64,000 bases of DNA. Source: Phymorhynchus buccinoides. Lineage: Eukaryota; Mollusca; Gastropoda; Neogastropoda; Raphitomidae. The stretch's first letter is position 1, and each line of letters starts with the position of its first letter. The stretch spans positions 38,562,280 through 38,626,279 of the forward strand of contig CM065682.1 in assembly GCA_017654935.2 (NCBI GenBank), written 5' to 3'. Shown here in pieces: positions 34,001 to 48,100 of this stretch. The notes beneath the pieces are model-generated. The model made no database searches. It was not told the origin of the DNA and saw only the letters and a list, made by a program, of their open reading frames with translations. Made by a program: the position numbers and the translations under genes.

Positions 34001-34832
34001 AAAACTGCCATCACTACTCTTTTCCTTCCAAGACCACAATTCAACAGATGTGTTTACTCATGCAGATTCGAGGGGCTCGGGAGCAAGTGCGGGCTTTCTG
34101 GACACTACCTGTGGACCTTCCCATGATTCCTAGGAACAAAGCCGTGTGAAACAAACGGGACATTCGGCAATAATGAGACAGGCAAATCATTGACGCGTCA
34201 AATACAATCAAGATACATGTGATCTTTGGTGAGATATGTACATCACAATTGTCAAATTCAATGGTTTTCGGCAAAATATGTAAAACAAACAAAAAACCTG
34301 GTTTCCGGACGGATAGCGGATGGGTTTGTAGAAAGATAGAACCCCCGATAGCTTTAAACAAAACAGTTTTTTTATTGTCCGCTGACAATTTTGTTGTTCT
34401 GTTTTCTCGAATTATGGCATCAGACAGGAATTCTAAACAGTGAAAACAAACATGAGACAATCATACGCCGTGCTGATAAAAATGTTGCATAGGGGAGGGA
34501 AAAAGCACAGCAGTTTAAGTTTTAGACAAAGTGTTATTGTCATTTAGTATAGCCACACAAAAGTTGTATGTAACTCTATGTATTGATTCTTTTTTCATGT
34601 TTTTTGGTCTTAAATTGAAAATGGCATTTTTACCTCAGAACTTCCTCATATAGGGATAAACATTGGTCAAATAGTATTAAACAAAATTAAAGAAATAAAC
34701 CAAGTTCTTAAACAAAATTTTTGGATTATATTCTTTTTGCCAGCTTTTAGAGCAAATGCCTGTAATACCTTGGGAGGAGAAAAAAAGCCAAACTACTAAT
34801 AACACGCTGACATTTTGGGGGAGATGGGGTCA

Positions 34833-34863
<31 letters not shown>

Positions 34864-36052
34864 AGCAAACACTAATGTTCCTCTTCACCAACGCAACAAT
34901 ACAGATCAGCATAAGTTCAGTACAAAGAGCATAAAAAATGTCATGACTTGCTCACAAAAAAGAAAACAATGCCACAGACACACTGCTTTGAGGATATATG
35001 TGGTATCTCATCAAGATACTGGACGGAAAGCTGATGTAAAGACCACTACAATATAAGAACTACAGCTAAAAAAGACTGACCTTTTTTCTTTCTTTACTTG
35101 CTGCCATAGACCACAAGTTGCAAATCAATTCTTCATACAAACAATTACCACTGTTTGAACAACAACGATACAAAAAAACAAACCAATTCATTCGATGGTG
35201 CAATAATTAAAATCTGTCAATAAAATTTGTACCCATATATTAAAACGCTTTAAACTGAAGATACTTGTTTCCTCTGCCGAAACAATATTACTAAATCCAG
35301 AGGAAAAATCAAAAGGTTCATATTTCAGCCTTTACATGTCAATCTGTAAAAGTTTTTTTCTCTTGGTGCGAATTGGGTGTTTTTGTTTTTAAAAAATCTA
35401 TAAAACAATTTCCTGCCATGAATCTGGCACATTATTCCTAGGGATAAAACAATCAGTTAAAAAGTTGCAGGTTCATATTTCAACCTTTACATGTCACTGT
35501 AAAAAACAATTCTCTCCGTGCGAATTGGATGTTTTTCTTTAAAAAAATCTATAAAACAATTTCCTGCCATGAATCTGGCACCACATTATTCCTAGGGATA
35601 AAACAATCACAGTTAAAAAGTTGCAGGTAAAAACAAAGGTGGAATCCTCATTCCACAGAAAAAGGTACAATTCAACAACTGTACATCTAGTTCCACTTGT
35701 AAAGCGCGTGCGTAATACTTTGGGGGAAAAAATGGGCAAAAAGGTAATGAAAGACCGTGATCATGATTTCCACAAACCCAATGTGCATAAGTGCGTCAGT
35801 CATTCTCTCCCACCTCTTCTCGATCTATACAATAACAGCGTAAAGTTGTTTTGGGACGGTTAATAAAAACAAGCAACAAACATTTATTTTGCTCAACAAC
35901 AACAAAAATGTGCTCAGACTAGAATGTCACGAAAGGTCCACATGTAAGTAGTTCCAAGATTTTTGTCAACAAAAAAAACGAAAACAGTAAAAAAAAATTC
36001 AACAAATCAGACGTCATCCTTCAAACTAAATTCGTCGTTGCCCCTGCTGGGC
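31010..36052 (-). other. BICC1: Probable BICC1 3' UTR
   Basis: About 5 kb of AT-rich sequence downstream of the BICC1 stop. It has far fewer recognisable mobile elements than the rest of the window and no coding signal. AATAAA on the minus strand occurs at 35888-35883 (short form) and 31030-31025 (long form), among others. The extent is an inference from repeat-poor composition. Within it: G-runs at 33149-33161 and 34836-34858, and a 32-kb segment resembling an element at 61.9-62.1 kb (ATCATTTTAAAGAGCGGCC near 32120). Confidence 0.4.
34836..34858. repeat. Poly-G tract
   Basis: 23 consecutive G. Other long G or C runs: 36244-36269, 52311-52338, 53336-53360, 56831-56874 (C) and 63058-63082 (C). 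Confidence 0.95.
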
Positions 36053-36180
36053 TCACCAGACGCCGCTGAGACTGGCTAGGTCGGGGCGGCGAGAAGAGGA
36101 CATGGCCCCGTTTGTGGAAAACGGGTTGTTGAGTGCACGGGGCTGGGCTTGCTGCAGCAGGGTGTGGCCTTTGTTCAAGT
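36053..36180 (-). CDS. BICC1: BICC1 exon 17 of 17, last coding exon
   Basis: DLNKGHTLLQQAQPRALNNP, FSTNGAMSSSRRPDLASLSG, VW and TGA (36055-36053). The closing RRPDLASLSGVW mirrors the RQYHSDIASVSGRW-type end of vertebrate BICC1. The acceptor is tttgcag. Confidence 0.95.
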
Positions 36181-39100
36181 CTGCAAAGTTGAGAGAGGAA
36201 ACTTATTCTATAAACTTTCCATATAAAAGAACATGCAAAACAAGGGGGGGGGGGGGGGGGGGGGGGGGGTAAATAGAAATTTTGGGCTTTTATTGAAGCC
36301 TTCCTTCGTCTGCCAACGAACCTGATAGGAAGAAAACAGAAGTGGATAAGAGATGCAATCAATGTCGTTAATAGACTTTCAAGAAAGAGGCAACTGGCTG
36401 TCAAAATGTTCATGCCACTGCAGCAACAAAATCACAAGAATACCTAAACATGAACACATAGTAGGCTACATAATTATGCATTGAATCCTCTCCTTTCCAG
36501 GTCTCTCTTCAAATCTCGAACACACACATCATTAAACCATAATAATTATTTCACTGACTTGCATGTTTACACCACAGTCAAAAAGAAAAACAACAACTTT
36601 ACAAGCAATGTATATAATGAAAAAGAAACATGTAAGACTGATATTCTTATACAGAAACAAGCAGACAATGACTATCCAGCACACACTACCTAAAAAATGT
36701 TATTCCTAGAAATTCTTACAAATGAGCACACTTCTCCCTGTGCCTTGAACCTATTTTTAACCGGAAAAATGACTTCCTATGACGACTACAAAAAGCTTGG
36801 TAAATATACCCTTTTGTTTTAAGGGGAAAAAAGTTACTGCTGTAAAGAAAAGGAAAAAGATAAAACAGCAAAAGACAATCTGTTCTGACTGAGGCTTACC
36901 TGCAATGGCCAGCAGCATTTTTCGTCGTGCGCCAAAAGTGGTGATACCTAGCTCCTTGAGATCCTGGTCTGTCATGGTTAAAAACGTGCCCAGGTCAATC
37001 TGAAAGCAACACAACCTTCACATGAAGCCCAAAGATAAATAAACATCAGTGACAGCCATTTTCAGATTTTAAAAAAGTCAGTTAGGGAGCCAAAACAGAG
37101 AAGAAACAAATCGAATTTGAAAGACAACCCAAATAACATTCCATCTTCAGTCCAAACTATTTCCTCCTCATCAACATCCTATACACTTCATGGGGAGAAA
37201 AACATACATGAAACTTTTAACCCCTTCCCTGCCTGCTACAAGATAGTCTCCTAGTGTATGATGTCATTGATGATGTCAAAACTTTTGATGTCGTAGTCCT
37301 TGGATGGTTTTTGGTTTAGATAAGCCAGGAAAGATGTACCTCTAGACCGTTTTCTCAGATTGAGTCATAACAGATTTGTTTTAAACTTTATAAAAAAATC
37401 GATAATTTCGCAGTTTTCATGTAGCAGTGAAGGGGTGTAAAATAGAAAACTTTTGGAACAATCTACATTTTGCCCTTTGCATTTACCCTACGTCTTTTCA
37501 AGGCAGCCTAAGTACATAATCTTCCTCAACAAACACTTTGATTAAATCTGCATTAGGAGTGGGTTATCTTGACTTTGAGCTTCTTTGCTATTATGATGTG
37601 CAGTGGGATGCATATGCGAGTGTTTGTGGGCATGCATGTGTGTGTGTTGTGAGTGTGTGAATGTGTGGGTGAGCACGAGTGCATGCAAGCATGCACTGCA
37701 CATATATATTACTGTATGGCTCTCATTCCTCCCAGTCCATCCCTCAGCCCAACAACTGTGCCTTGCTAACTGATCGCCTGCTGCTGGGAGAGGGTGGTGT
37801 GTTTGCCTAACCCAGCTGACTGAACTACAGCCTGACCACAGAGTCAGCAGCAGTGCAGTGTCTCCTCTGGTGGTTGCCTCTTGACGACCTAACATACTCC
37901 CTATGGACTGCTGGTTTCAGATTCTGTGACCAGACAAAGCTGGTTGGGAGTTGGGACTTGAGTGAGCAGTGTGAGAGAAACGCCAATGAACAGCCCAGAA
38001 GACAGGGGGGGGAGGGGGGGGGACAACCCTGTGCCTTGCTTGCTAACTGACCTCCTGCTGCTGGAAGAGGTCGGTGTACTTGCCCAGCCCCAGCTTGCTG
38101 AACAGTTCGGCCAGGTCCACCTTGCTGCCACCGCTGGACCCCATCAGCTGCTGGCCACCGCCGCTGCCCGCCTGCCCCTGCTGATGCTGCTGGGACATAG
38201 ACGGGGGCTTCATCCCGTAGTCGTCTGAAACCAGTTGGCACAGTTCATGTGTAGGGCATCAACGTGTTTTGTGTGTCAAAGCCAAATTTTTAATTTTCAG
38301 ATGGAACATTGAATAAGCAATAATGGTTTGCTTTTTTACATGGTTTGTGTGTATAAGTGTGTGCGTGTGCAAGGGTGTATGCACATATACGAGGGCACTC
38401 ATGCACATACTCCATCCGCAAATAAAGTAAAAGACAGTAAGAAATAAATGGATGGGATATGCAGATTGTTTTCTGCCTGTATGTGCACATTCCTTCATGT
38501 TTCTTACTTTCAGATCTTTTTTTGTGGATTGCGGATGGGTTTCCGAACGGAATTTGTGCATTGATGTGCACACAGCCTTACTCTGTGTGTAGATGTGTGT
38601 GTGTGTGTGTGCATGTGTGTGTTGCTTTTTTGTTGTTGCAATCTTTCCCTAAGACTCTATGGTTTATTAATGGTGAAAACTGGGCAAGCACAAATGTTTT
38701 TAAATCAAAGTACATGTTTCCATAAATGGTGGAGTAAAGTTTTATCAGTATCTAGTACTACCACAGCACCCTTGCTCCTAAAACATTTGTTCTGTAACTA
38801 ATGATTTTCAGAATAGACGTTGCTCTTAAGCTACGCATTACCAGTTCAAGCACACTGCTGAAAGCCTGATCATAAAGCCTGCACACCAGAAAATTACTTT
38901 CCAAACTGGTATCTCTCAATAGTTCTAGATTCCCTCTGATGACACCTACGCTTCTTTCTGAGACTGGGGTACTCTCCCGGCGCCTTGTTGAGGTACGGGT
39001 CTGTGGTGGTCTTGGAGTCTTTCCACGGATCTCGGTCGATGTCGGAATCGGATTCCGGATGAGGGGGATCCGGGGGCGCCTACACATAGTGGATTAGTGG

Positions 39101-42100
39101 ATTTAAAAAACCCAACAACTTTGTAATTCAATATAAACAGCATGCTTAATATAAAGAATATGCGTTTATAACAATGTTAAAACATAGTATATTACCGATG
39201 TGCATAATAGTACAGCTTCCCCCTTCCATGTCGCCAAACAATAAAATGCTGCTTAACACTGAAGCAGGATATATGAAAGGTCAAGCACATCAAATACACA
39301 CATCAAAGGCACATTAAATAAACACATGAATGCTAACTGTCACATTTAATTGTGGTCTCAGACTAAGCCCTTTACACAGCCCTTTATAACTGTTTAACTC
39401 ATTCGCATCGCAATGACTTTGAATTATTAAAAAAACCTCACAAATCACTCTAGCCATGCACACAAACGAAACAGACACAAACAAAAAGAGATATGAAAGA
39501 AGATTACAGGTTTTTACTTCAGGTTTAGAAGGAAGTGGTAGATCAGACTTAGAAAAACTCTCTACAGCAATTAGTTTCCCCACTTCAAACCACTACAGAC
39601 GCATAGTAAGAGGCAAAAGTGTGGTCTAAGGGAGCAAAGCGAGTTTAGAAGTGACCAAAGTGTGGTGTGCACACAGATTTACTTCCCTTGAAACAAATTC
39701 ATCAAATTGACAGCTTTATATTAATTCCGGACATATATGGGTGGAACAACTGGAATGAGTTAAGCTACACAATAAGCTGTTCAAACAAGCATAGACAAAA
39801 ATTGCTGCAGCTTGTCGGGATTCTTTTCCCCACATAATTCATCCACCCCCACCCACCCCTTCATTTATCATCTTTTCTTTTAATATCATTCAAATGAAAT
39901 TTTACTTTTTACAAGAAAACAAAACAAACATCTCATTTCTCGTCTTCTCAAGTGAACAAAACCAAAAGTCCCTAACAGGACACATGCCTTCACAGGGTTG
40001 CCTACTGTCCCCCCTAAAGCCGGCGACAGACTATGTGACTGCCTCATGTGACTCGATCAGGTTGTGACGTTTCACCTCATTTGCATATCATGCTGCTCGA
40101 TCAGTCTGACTCAGTCAGGCCCAGGGCTGAATAGGGCGGGTTCTAAATTTCACTGATCGAGTCTGATCGAGTCAGATGGCTTGTGACCTCTTCTGTGCGG
40201 GAAACAAAATTTGGTCAACGTCACGACCTGATCGAGTCATATGAGGCAATCGCATAGTCTGTCTCCAGCTTAAGGGGTATTTGTCCCTGGAAACGGTTAA
40301 AAAGGGCACCCTGTCCCTGGAATCCACTTTTCTGTCTGGTGTCCCTGGAAACTGAGTAGAATCAAAACTTTGTAGAGCAGTCATTTGTCTTGTAAGCTGA
40401 CCTTACTATTGAACACAGGAACACCTAAAGACAACAGACACTGTTGACATTTTCCCAACAGACATGTTACACATAGGTTACTGAACACCAAAGAATCTTG
40501 ACTTGAAGCATAATGACACAAAAAACCCATAAAGAAAACAAGCACAAAAGCCAGTCACAACATTTGATAGATCACGAAATAATTAAAAGTTGATGTTCGT
40601 TTTGACCCTGATTCATGACATTGCGATGATTGTCCCTGGAAATAAGTCTCTGTCCTTGGTTTTTAAGTAGTTTATCCCTGGAAACTGCAACAGAGGGTAG
40701 GCAGCCCTGCCTTCAGCTAAGCTAACCTGGGCAAATTCTGCGGGTGTCTGCAGGGGGCTCTGATCATCGAAGCGCGCGTGGCTGATGCCCAGCTGACCCA
40801 GGCGGTCCCTGATGGCGGATTCCGGCATGGATTTGGAGAAGCCCATCCCCGACCAGATGTCTGTGGGAATCCTGGACTCCCCTTCCGGGTGCTTCTGCAT
40901 GGCTGCACACAGCGAAAGGGGCCTTCACATCCCTGTCTGTGCAAAGTACCTCCAGGATCGACCCACTATCTGTACTTGTAGGAATGTCCCATGTACATGT
41001 ACCAGGTTGGAGGATGTTAAACACTTCGTCTTCTTCTGTGTTCCATGGCCATGAGTAAGGTACATATGTGTCCGGTTTTCAGTTTTCACTGGTCTCCCCG
41101 CTGCGTACAGCTGACACATTTTGATTTCGGAGGAGCTCAAAGGAGACAAAAATGTTTGGAAGATATTTTTGAAAAAGGGCAGGAGAATGGGCCAATAAGT
41201 CGGAAAGATAGTAGATGATAGAAAGTAAAGAGAAAAGGCAGTCAAAGAGAGTGGCAGATAAGAGGAAGTTACAAGCACAGAACTTCCAGAAGGTGAGGAA
41301 CTATTTTTACAAGACCCCCCCAGTATCCCCACAGGGAGAGACTTGTGGAGGGAGCGGGGTCGTCCAGCTCCCCATATGGAGGCACGATGCATCCACCCAC
41401 TGCCCCAATGCTAAACACGTTTTCTCTCGTTTAGGTCATTCCTCTCACAACGTGGTGCAAGCGCTTCTCCCGTATTTTTCTAGCCGAGAGCAGGTGTTCA
41501 GTCTTTGTGCCTTTAACATCATCTATGTTAAGCTAGACACGTTGAAATAATATTAGCAAATATAATAAAACAACACAAAAGTTGAAACAGAGCAATATAC
41601 GTTTAAGGCATGACTCTATTTATACCTTTCATGGCCAGCAGTTTTTTCTGTTCGTAGTCAAAGGGGAAGGGGAGAGGGGTGAACAGGGAGGAGGAGGAAT
41701 TCTTCCTCTCAATGCCTGGAGCCAGCTTTTCTGAACCATCCGATTCAGCTCCTGAGGATTCCGGCGATTTCTCTCCGTTCCTGGGAAATTCACATCAACA
41801 TTTCACACAGTGCAGCCTTTCGAATGATATCTAAAGAAATAAAAGGCTTTTCTGTTGCTGTTTTTACTCAAGACAAACAAATGCACACATATCCTTTGTC
41901 GTTATGTTTCATTCTAAAAAATGCACATGAATGCATACAGACACACAGGCTAAGACTATTTTTGCTCTCTAATTGCTTGTATCTGTCTGTCTCTCAAGCA
42001 GCCATCACTCGCTCACAAACCCACACACTGACAAACACATACACAGACAGTCAGACAGACACACACACACAGTGAATGTACAATGTATTACCCATAAAGA

Positions 42101-45100
42101 GGGTAGCAATAACACATGAGGGCAGCGGCAATGTTTTTCAGGGGAGGGCAGGTACAAGCTATGAATAATTCTCTGGTGAAAACTGAATAAAAGCAGCGTG
42201 AATGTTGTTCATGTACTGTGACAGAATACCACTTACTGCATCCTGGCCATGCTGTTGAAGAGGCTAGCAGTGACAAGGGCGACAGGGGTGGGATTTCCAT
42301 GGATTGCTTTTGCTGAGGCTTAACACATTGATGTGTTCGAGGCAGTAGAACATCACCCACTGCCTGGCCACGTTCACAATTGCCCAACGGTATAAGGTAC
42401 AAAACTTGTGTAAAACTTTTGACCACAGTTTGGCTTCGTTCTGCGAGTAGTTTCCCTTTATAGTAAGTATACTTCCATTTTTGCAATTTCTTTGTCTTAG
42501 ATCGCCGATTTGACACCAATTACGAACGAAAAAGCCAAACCATCGTGGTTTAGCAAGAGAGGCGATTCTCCATCTTCTCGATCTGGATGAACCTGATGAT
42601 AAAGATCCAGAATATTCGTTTTCTGACTCAGAAATTGATTAAAACATTGAGGATGAGCGTGAAAGTGAAGCTAGTGTGTCAGTGGCCTCTACAATCAAGA
42701 GACTGAGAGTGTTCATCGTAGGGGTGGGGGCAGGGGGTGTGGTCGAATGCAATGCATGTAAACAATGAATTTTCCCCTTTTTCAAGTCAGCATGTAAAAA
42801 GCGTTATACCTATCGACTTAAAAAGTACACAGATGAACTTAGCAGCATTTTTTCAGTATGTACGCAAAATTTGGTCATGATAGGACATCATTCAGCTTAG
42901 CTAGATGTGTTTGTTTACAAGCACCCAATTTCTATGAGCCACTCGGCGGCAGGCTCAGGCCTGCACTGAGAATAGGCCGAGGCAGCATCAGTCACAATAG
43001 TGTCAAACACTACACACACAAAAGCACAGAGATGTACAGAACACCACTCACTGCATCCTGGCCATGCCGTTGAAGAGGGTGGCGGTGACGGGGGGCGGGG
43101 GCTGGCTGAGGGGCGGGGTGGTCTTGCTGAGGCCCAGCAGGTCCAGGGTGTGGCCGCTGCTGCTGAGGGTGGAGGGGTCGCGGGTGATCACGTTCTCCAT
43201 GCTGTCCTCCGTCGGCAGGGACCCCAGCTCCACTGGAACACAGCACACCCCACCAGTGGTATTTCTTATTCACTGACATGCGTGCTCAAATTTCCCATCT
43301 GATGCACTGAATTTCAGGCCAGAGCGTCACAAAACAATTACGCACAGATGTGTATATATGATGCTTAAATTTCCCATCTGATGCATTGCATTTCAGGCCA
43401 GAGCGTTACAAAACAATTATATACACATCTGTGCATCTATGACGCTCAAATTTCCCATCTGATGCATTTGCATTTCAGGACAGAGCGTCACAAAACAATT
43501 ATGCACATCTGTCCATCTATGACGCTCAAATTTCCCATCTGATGCACTGCATTTCAGGCCAGAGCGTCACAAAACAATTACGCACATCTGTCCATCTATG
43601 ACGCTCAAATTTCCCATCTGATGCACTGCATTTCAGGCCAGAGCATCACAAAACAATTACGCACATCTGTCCATCTATGACGCTCAAATTTCCCATCTGA
43701 TGCACTGCATTTCAGGCCAGAGCATCGCAAAACAATTACGCACATCTGTCCATCTATGACGCTCAAATTTCCCATCTGATGCACTGCATTTCAGGCCAGA
43801 GCATCGCAAAACAATTACGCACATCTGTCCATCTATGACGCTCAAATTTCCCATCTGATGCACTGCATTTCAGGCCAGAGCATCGCAAAACAATTACGCA
43901 CAGATGCTCAAATTTCCCATCTGATACACTGAATTTCAGGCCAGAGCGTCACTAAACAATTACGCACAGATGTGTATATATGATGCTTAAATTTCCCATC
44001 TGATGCATTGCATTTCAGGCCAGAGCGTTACAAAACAATTATATACACATCTGTGCATCTATGACGCTCAAATTTCCCTTCTGATGCATTTGCATTTCAG
44101 GACAGAGCGTCACAAAACAATTATGCACAAATGTCTATATATGATGCTCAAATTTCCCATCTGATGCATTGCATTTCAGGCCAGAGTGTCACAAACATAG
44201 CAAAGAGACTCTTTGAAATATCCAGGTAACCCTCTAACAATCTAAAGGCATATTTCGTGCGCTGATTCTGACTCCCTGATTTTGAAGATGGAACTGACTC
44301 TGCCACACACAGAGGTAAAATCAAATCGCATCAAATCAAACCAAAATCACTTGATCATGTCTCACAGAGAAATTACATCCAGGAACCCACCACCCACCCC
44401 CACAGAAGTAGAATCAAATCACATAAAATCAAATCACTTTATTATGTCTCACGGATAAATTACATTGTTTGGGGGTGGGGGGTGGCATGAGGGAGGTTGG
44501 GGTGCTGGAGGGGGCAGGCTCAAATTAAACACACAAGCAGCATTGAAAAAAAAAAGGAAAAATCTGAAATCATGAGAAAACAGAAGATGAGTGATAGACA
44601 TGTAAGTGAATGTACTAACAACGTGTGGGGGTGGAGAGGGGATATTGAGACATTCAGATGATCATTGGATGAATACCAAATAAAGCATAAATCTGGTAAA
44701 TCAAAATTGAAAAGACTGAAATTTCATATTGAGATAGCCAATATTTTGATATTTTAAAAAAAGTGTTGCCATAAGAAGGATTAAATTGGGACAAAAATAT
44801 TACTGTGAATTATTTGATTTTTGTTGGTATCCATTTTTTGTTAGCTGGTTTCCACTGTACTTATTTACAGTTAAGTGGGAGAAAAGAAAGAGAGAGATTG
44901 AATAACCTGCAGTACAATCTGACAACAGAGAGCTTGCTGACTGACCTGCCGCTCCGTGCCTGAAGCCTATCCCAGACCGAGGGCTGTCGCGCGGGCTCTG
45001 TGCAGGGGGGCTGGCAGAATCACTGTTGTTGCTGCTGGTACCTACATCATGACAAAGGTTTTTTTTTTATAAAGAATGCTTACCCTTATTTTTGAGTTTC

Positions 45101-48100
45101 AGAAACAAGCCTTGAAAATCAAGAACACGCATCATGATTTTCAGGAATATGCAAAGAAAATACATATCTTACTAACTTAAGTCTATGATCGCCGATGTGC
45201 TTTTCTTGCGACATGCCTAGTGACAAGAGCAAAGCTGATGAGAAAATGTGTGAAGGTCGATCTTTTCTTTTCCTTCCTAGCTTGATGAACAACCCTTTCG
45301 CATGTTTGGGTCCATTTGATGATTACTTTCTTTTCGGAAGCAAAAAAAGTGTATGATATCCAGTCTGCCTTTCACTGTTTCAGTTCCCTATTGGACACAT
45401 CTTTGAAGGCATACAGTACTACACAGCAGCAAGTGACATGGCCAATCAAAAGCTTCAAAATGGCTGCAGTCCACAATTTCGGCAGTGTCAACTTTCACTA
45501 CTCGGCAATTTTCAATCTACCGGAACAACAAAATAATATTTTCGGAACACTGCGACCAACTTTCTTATTGTCCAGGACAAAGACAGGTCTGCCATGACAG
45601 TCTTATTATCCAGACTTCCAGTAAACCAGCGTACAAGTTTGGGACAAAACAAAACATCTTTCAGAATGGGTGAATTAAAGGTCCCTTAAGCCTTGTGGCC
45701 AGGGGTGTTAAGAACTTGACACATTCACCATGTTGGCTGCAAAGAGCCGTGGAAGAGATGGGAACTATCCTTCTAACGTTGCCTTAGCATTCCTGGGGCC
45801 CGTTTGACAAGAGTGAGTGATCGTAACAGTTCCATGGGTGTTCCTGGAACATTTCAAAAATCCTGCAAGGCAGAGGTCCAGGCCCCGGCAGAGTGCAGGG
45901 ACAGCGCCCCTCCTGAGGTTTCTGGGGGGCAATGCTCCCTGGAAGCTGAAGGGAAACAACAGTTTCCAATGTAATTGACAGGCTCTCATTGCACTTTCAC
46001 TTCTGGCTAAACTTCATGACCTCTATAACCAGCAAAATGCATTTTCTCAAATTCTCATAATCCGGCAACGTCAGCTCTAGGCAATAACAAAAATCCTGAA
46101 CTTCAGGACATCCTGGACAATACAGTCCTGAGCTTCAGGACATCCTGAAAGCAGGAGCATCCAACAGCACAATTCAGCAAAAATGGTCCTAAGAAACACC
46201 ATCGTTGGCTGATAGTTTAGCGAGTGCTCTGATCCTCTTCTAAACCAACCATGCCAAAAACTATCACATGACTTGCTTTTTTTTCTATTTTTTGTTCAGT
46301 CTTGTGAGAATGAGATTGATAATGGCAGCACAGGGTTATTGTATTTCTTGTTGTTGATAGGCCCATTAAGATTTGATAAAAAAAAAAAAATTTGGGTCCA
46401 ATCAGACAGAAGCTTGTAATATTTTTCCGCAAACGTTTTGTTTTTAAAATCGTTTCTTAGACCCCTTTTGGTGCAATCGTTCTGCGCGCGCAGAACGACC
46501 TCTTGTGAAACTTGCCCCTGACAGTTAAACTGAATTCTACTCACTGCTGTCTAAACACTGAGGTTTCAAAGCTCTAAAACTCAAACCCCGAACTTTTGAC
46601 TGTCAATGTATACAGGCACAAGCTTAAACTTGTACAAGAATTGTACAAGAACAGAGGATTCCCACCTAAAGGAAAAAAATCCTAATCATTCAAGAACGAG
46701 CATCCCTGGCAGTTACTCATGCCTATTCTGATATTTACCTCTGGCTTATCAATATTTGTGTGCGATCACTGTTGTGTCTGTTAATTAAACTGTCCACATA
46801 TTGGAAAAAAAATGTTCAATAACAACAACAATAAAACTGAGCATCTCTACAAAACTGTTGGCAAGGTTCTAAAGAACACGAGAAAATGTCATAAAACAAT
46901 TATTATCTTTTTAAAACCATTTTTTCCCTAAATAAAAAGGGCTTACTTTGCTGAGCGGGCATCCTGATGAAGGGGCTTTGGGGGGCGAAGTCTTTGTGGA
47001 AGCCGTTGCACTGGGACAGCACGTCGAAGGAGGCAGGCACTGAGCTGGCCGGGGCCACCACCATCAGAGGGCTGAACAGACCTGGAAAGGAACAAGACGA
47101 CAAAGCCATACAAATTGTACTCCCAGTTACCGATGAAAGTCAGGGAGTTTTTTACTCTTGGGTCATTGTGGTTTTTTGTGTGGGGTTTTAATTTCTCTGT
47201 ATTGGTACAGCAATACAGAGCAATCAAATATTTAAAAAAAGAACTTAGCTGAAACGTTTTCTATATCAATTCTACTTTATGACAGATGAAACCTTTTTGG
47301 GACGGTCAAGATGCAAATCCTTTGTTGAGGATTATGCTGAAAGGTGTGATTTGCTGGTCAAGAGACACCACCTCTCATGATGACACAATCCAGAAACTAT
47401 AGTCATGTGTCCAAAAGTATTTGAAGCATGACTGATTTTGTTGAAAATTCTTTTCTTTTGTTTTATGTCTAGTTGCATACTGAGCCTACATGTTACAACT
47501 GAATATTATGTGTAATTTAACCCTTTCACTGCAAGCCATATTTCAGCCAAAAATGTCCATTACATTTACCTGGGTAGAGAACAAAATCCATACCTGGGTA
47601 GAGAACAAAATCCATCTGCAGTATTGTGGATTCTTGTGACAGATATAAAATAAGGTCTAACCTTACTTCACAAAACTAAGACAATAGGGTCTTTGGATAA
47701 TAGACCCCAATTTGATGCCTTTTAGTGACATAGGTGTTAAATCACTGTGGTGCTAAAATGCAACTTTGGCGGTGAAAAGGTTAAAAAAGGGGGGGGGGGG
47801 GGGCAAATGGACGGAAAGGATGGAGTAGAGGTATCTACATATGTAATAGCTATTAGCATTGTATTCGTTGTAGCCTATGCCAACATTTCGTAATGCTTGA
47901 TTCAGTGTCAGTTCTTATGTTAAGAATGTTGTCTTCATTTTAAACAAATTGAAAAGCTGTGTTTTGTTGTCTGTACTATGAGACCACATTGTAATTTCTC
48001 TTAACGAGATAATAAAGTGTTTTTGACTATGACTTTTGACTTGACTTGACCTGATTTCACCGCATCTGTGGAAGTCTCATCGAACTTAAGTGTTTGTACT

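Noticed and set aside
43290..44200. CRISPR-like or coding repeat array
   Set aside because: The whole unit, not a short repeat, is conserved and there is no open frame. It is an intronic minisatellite.
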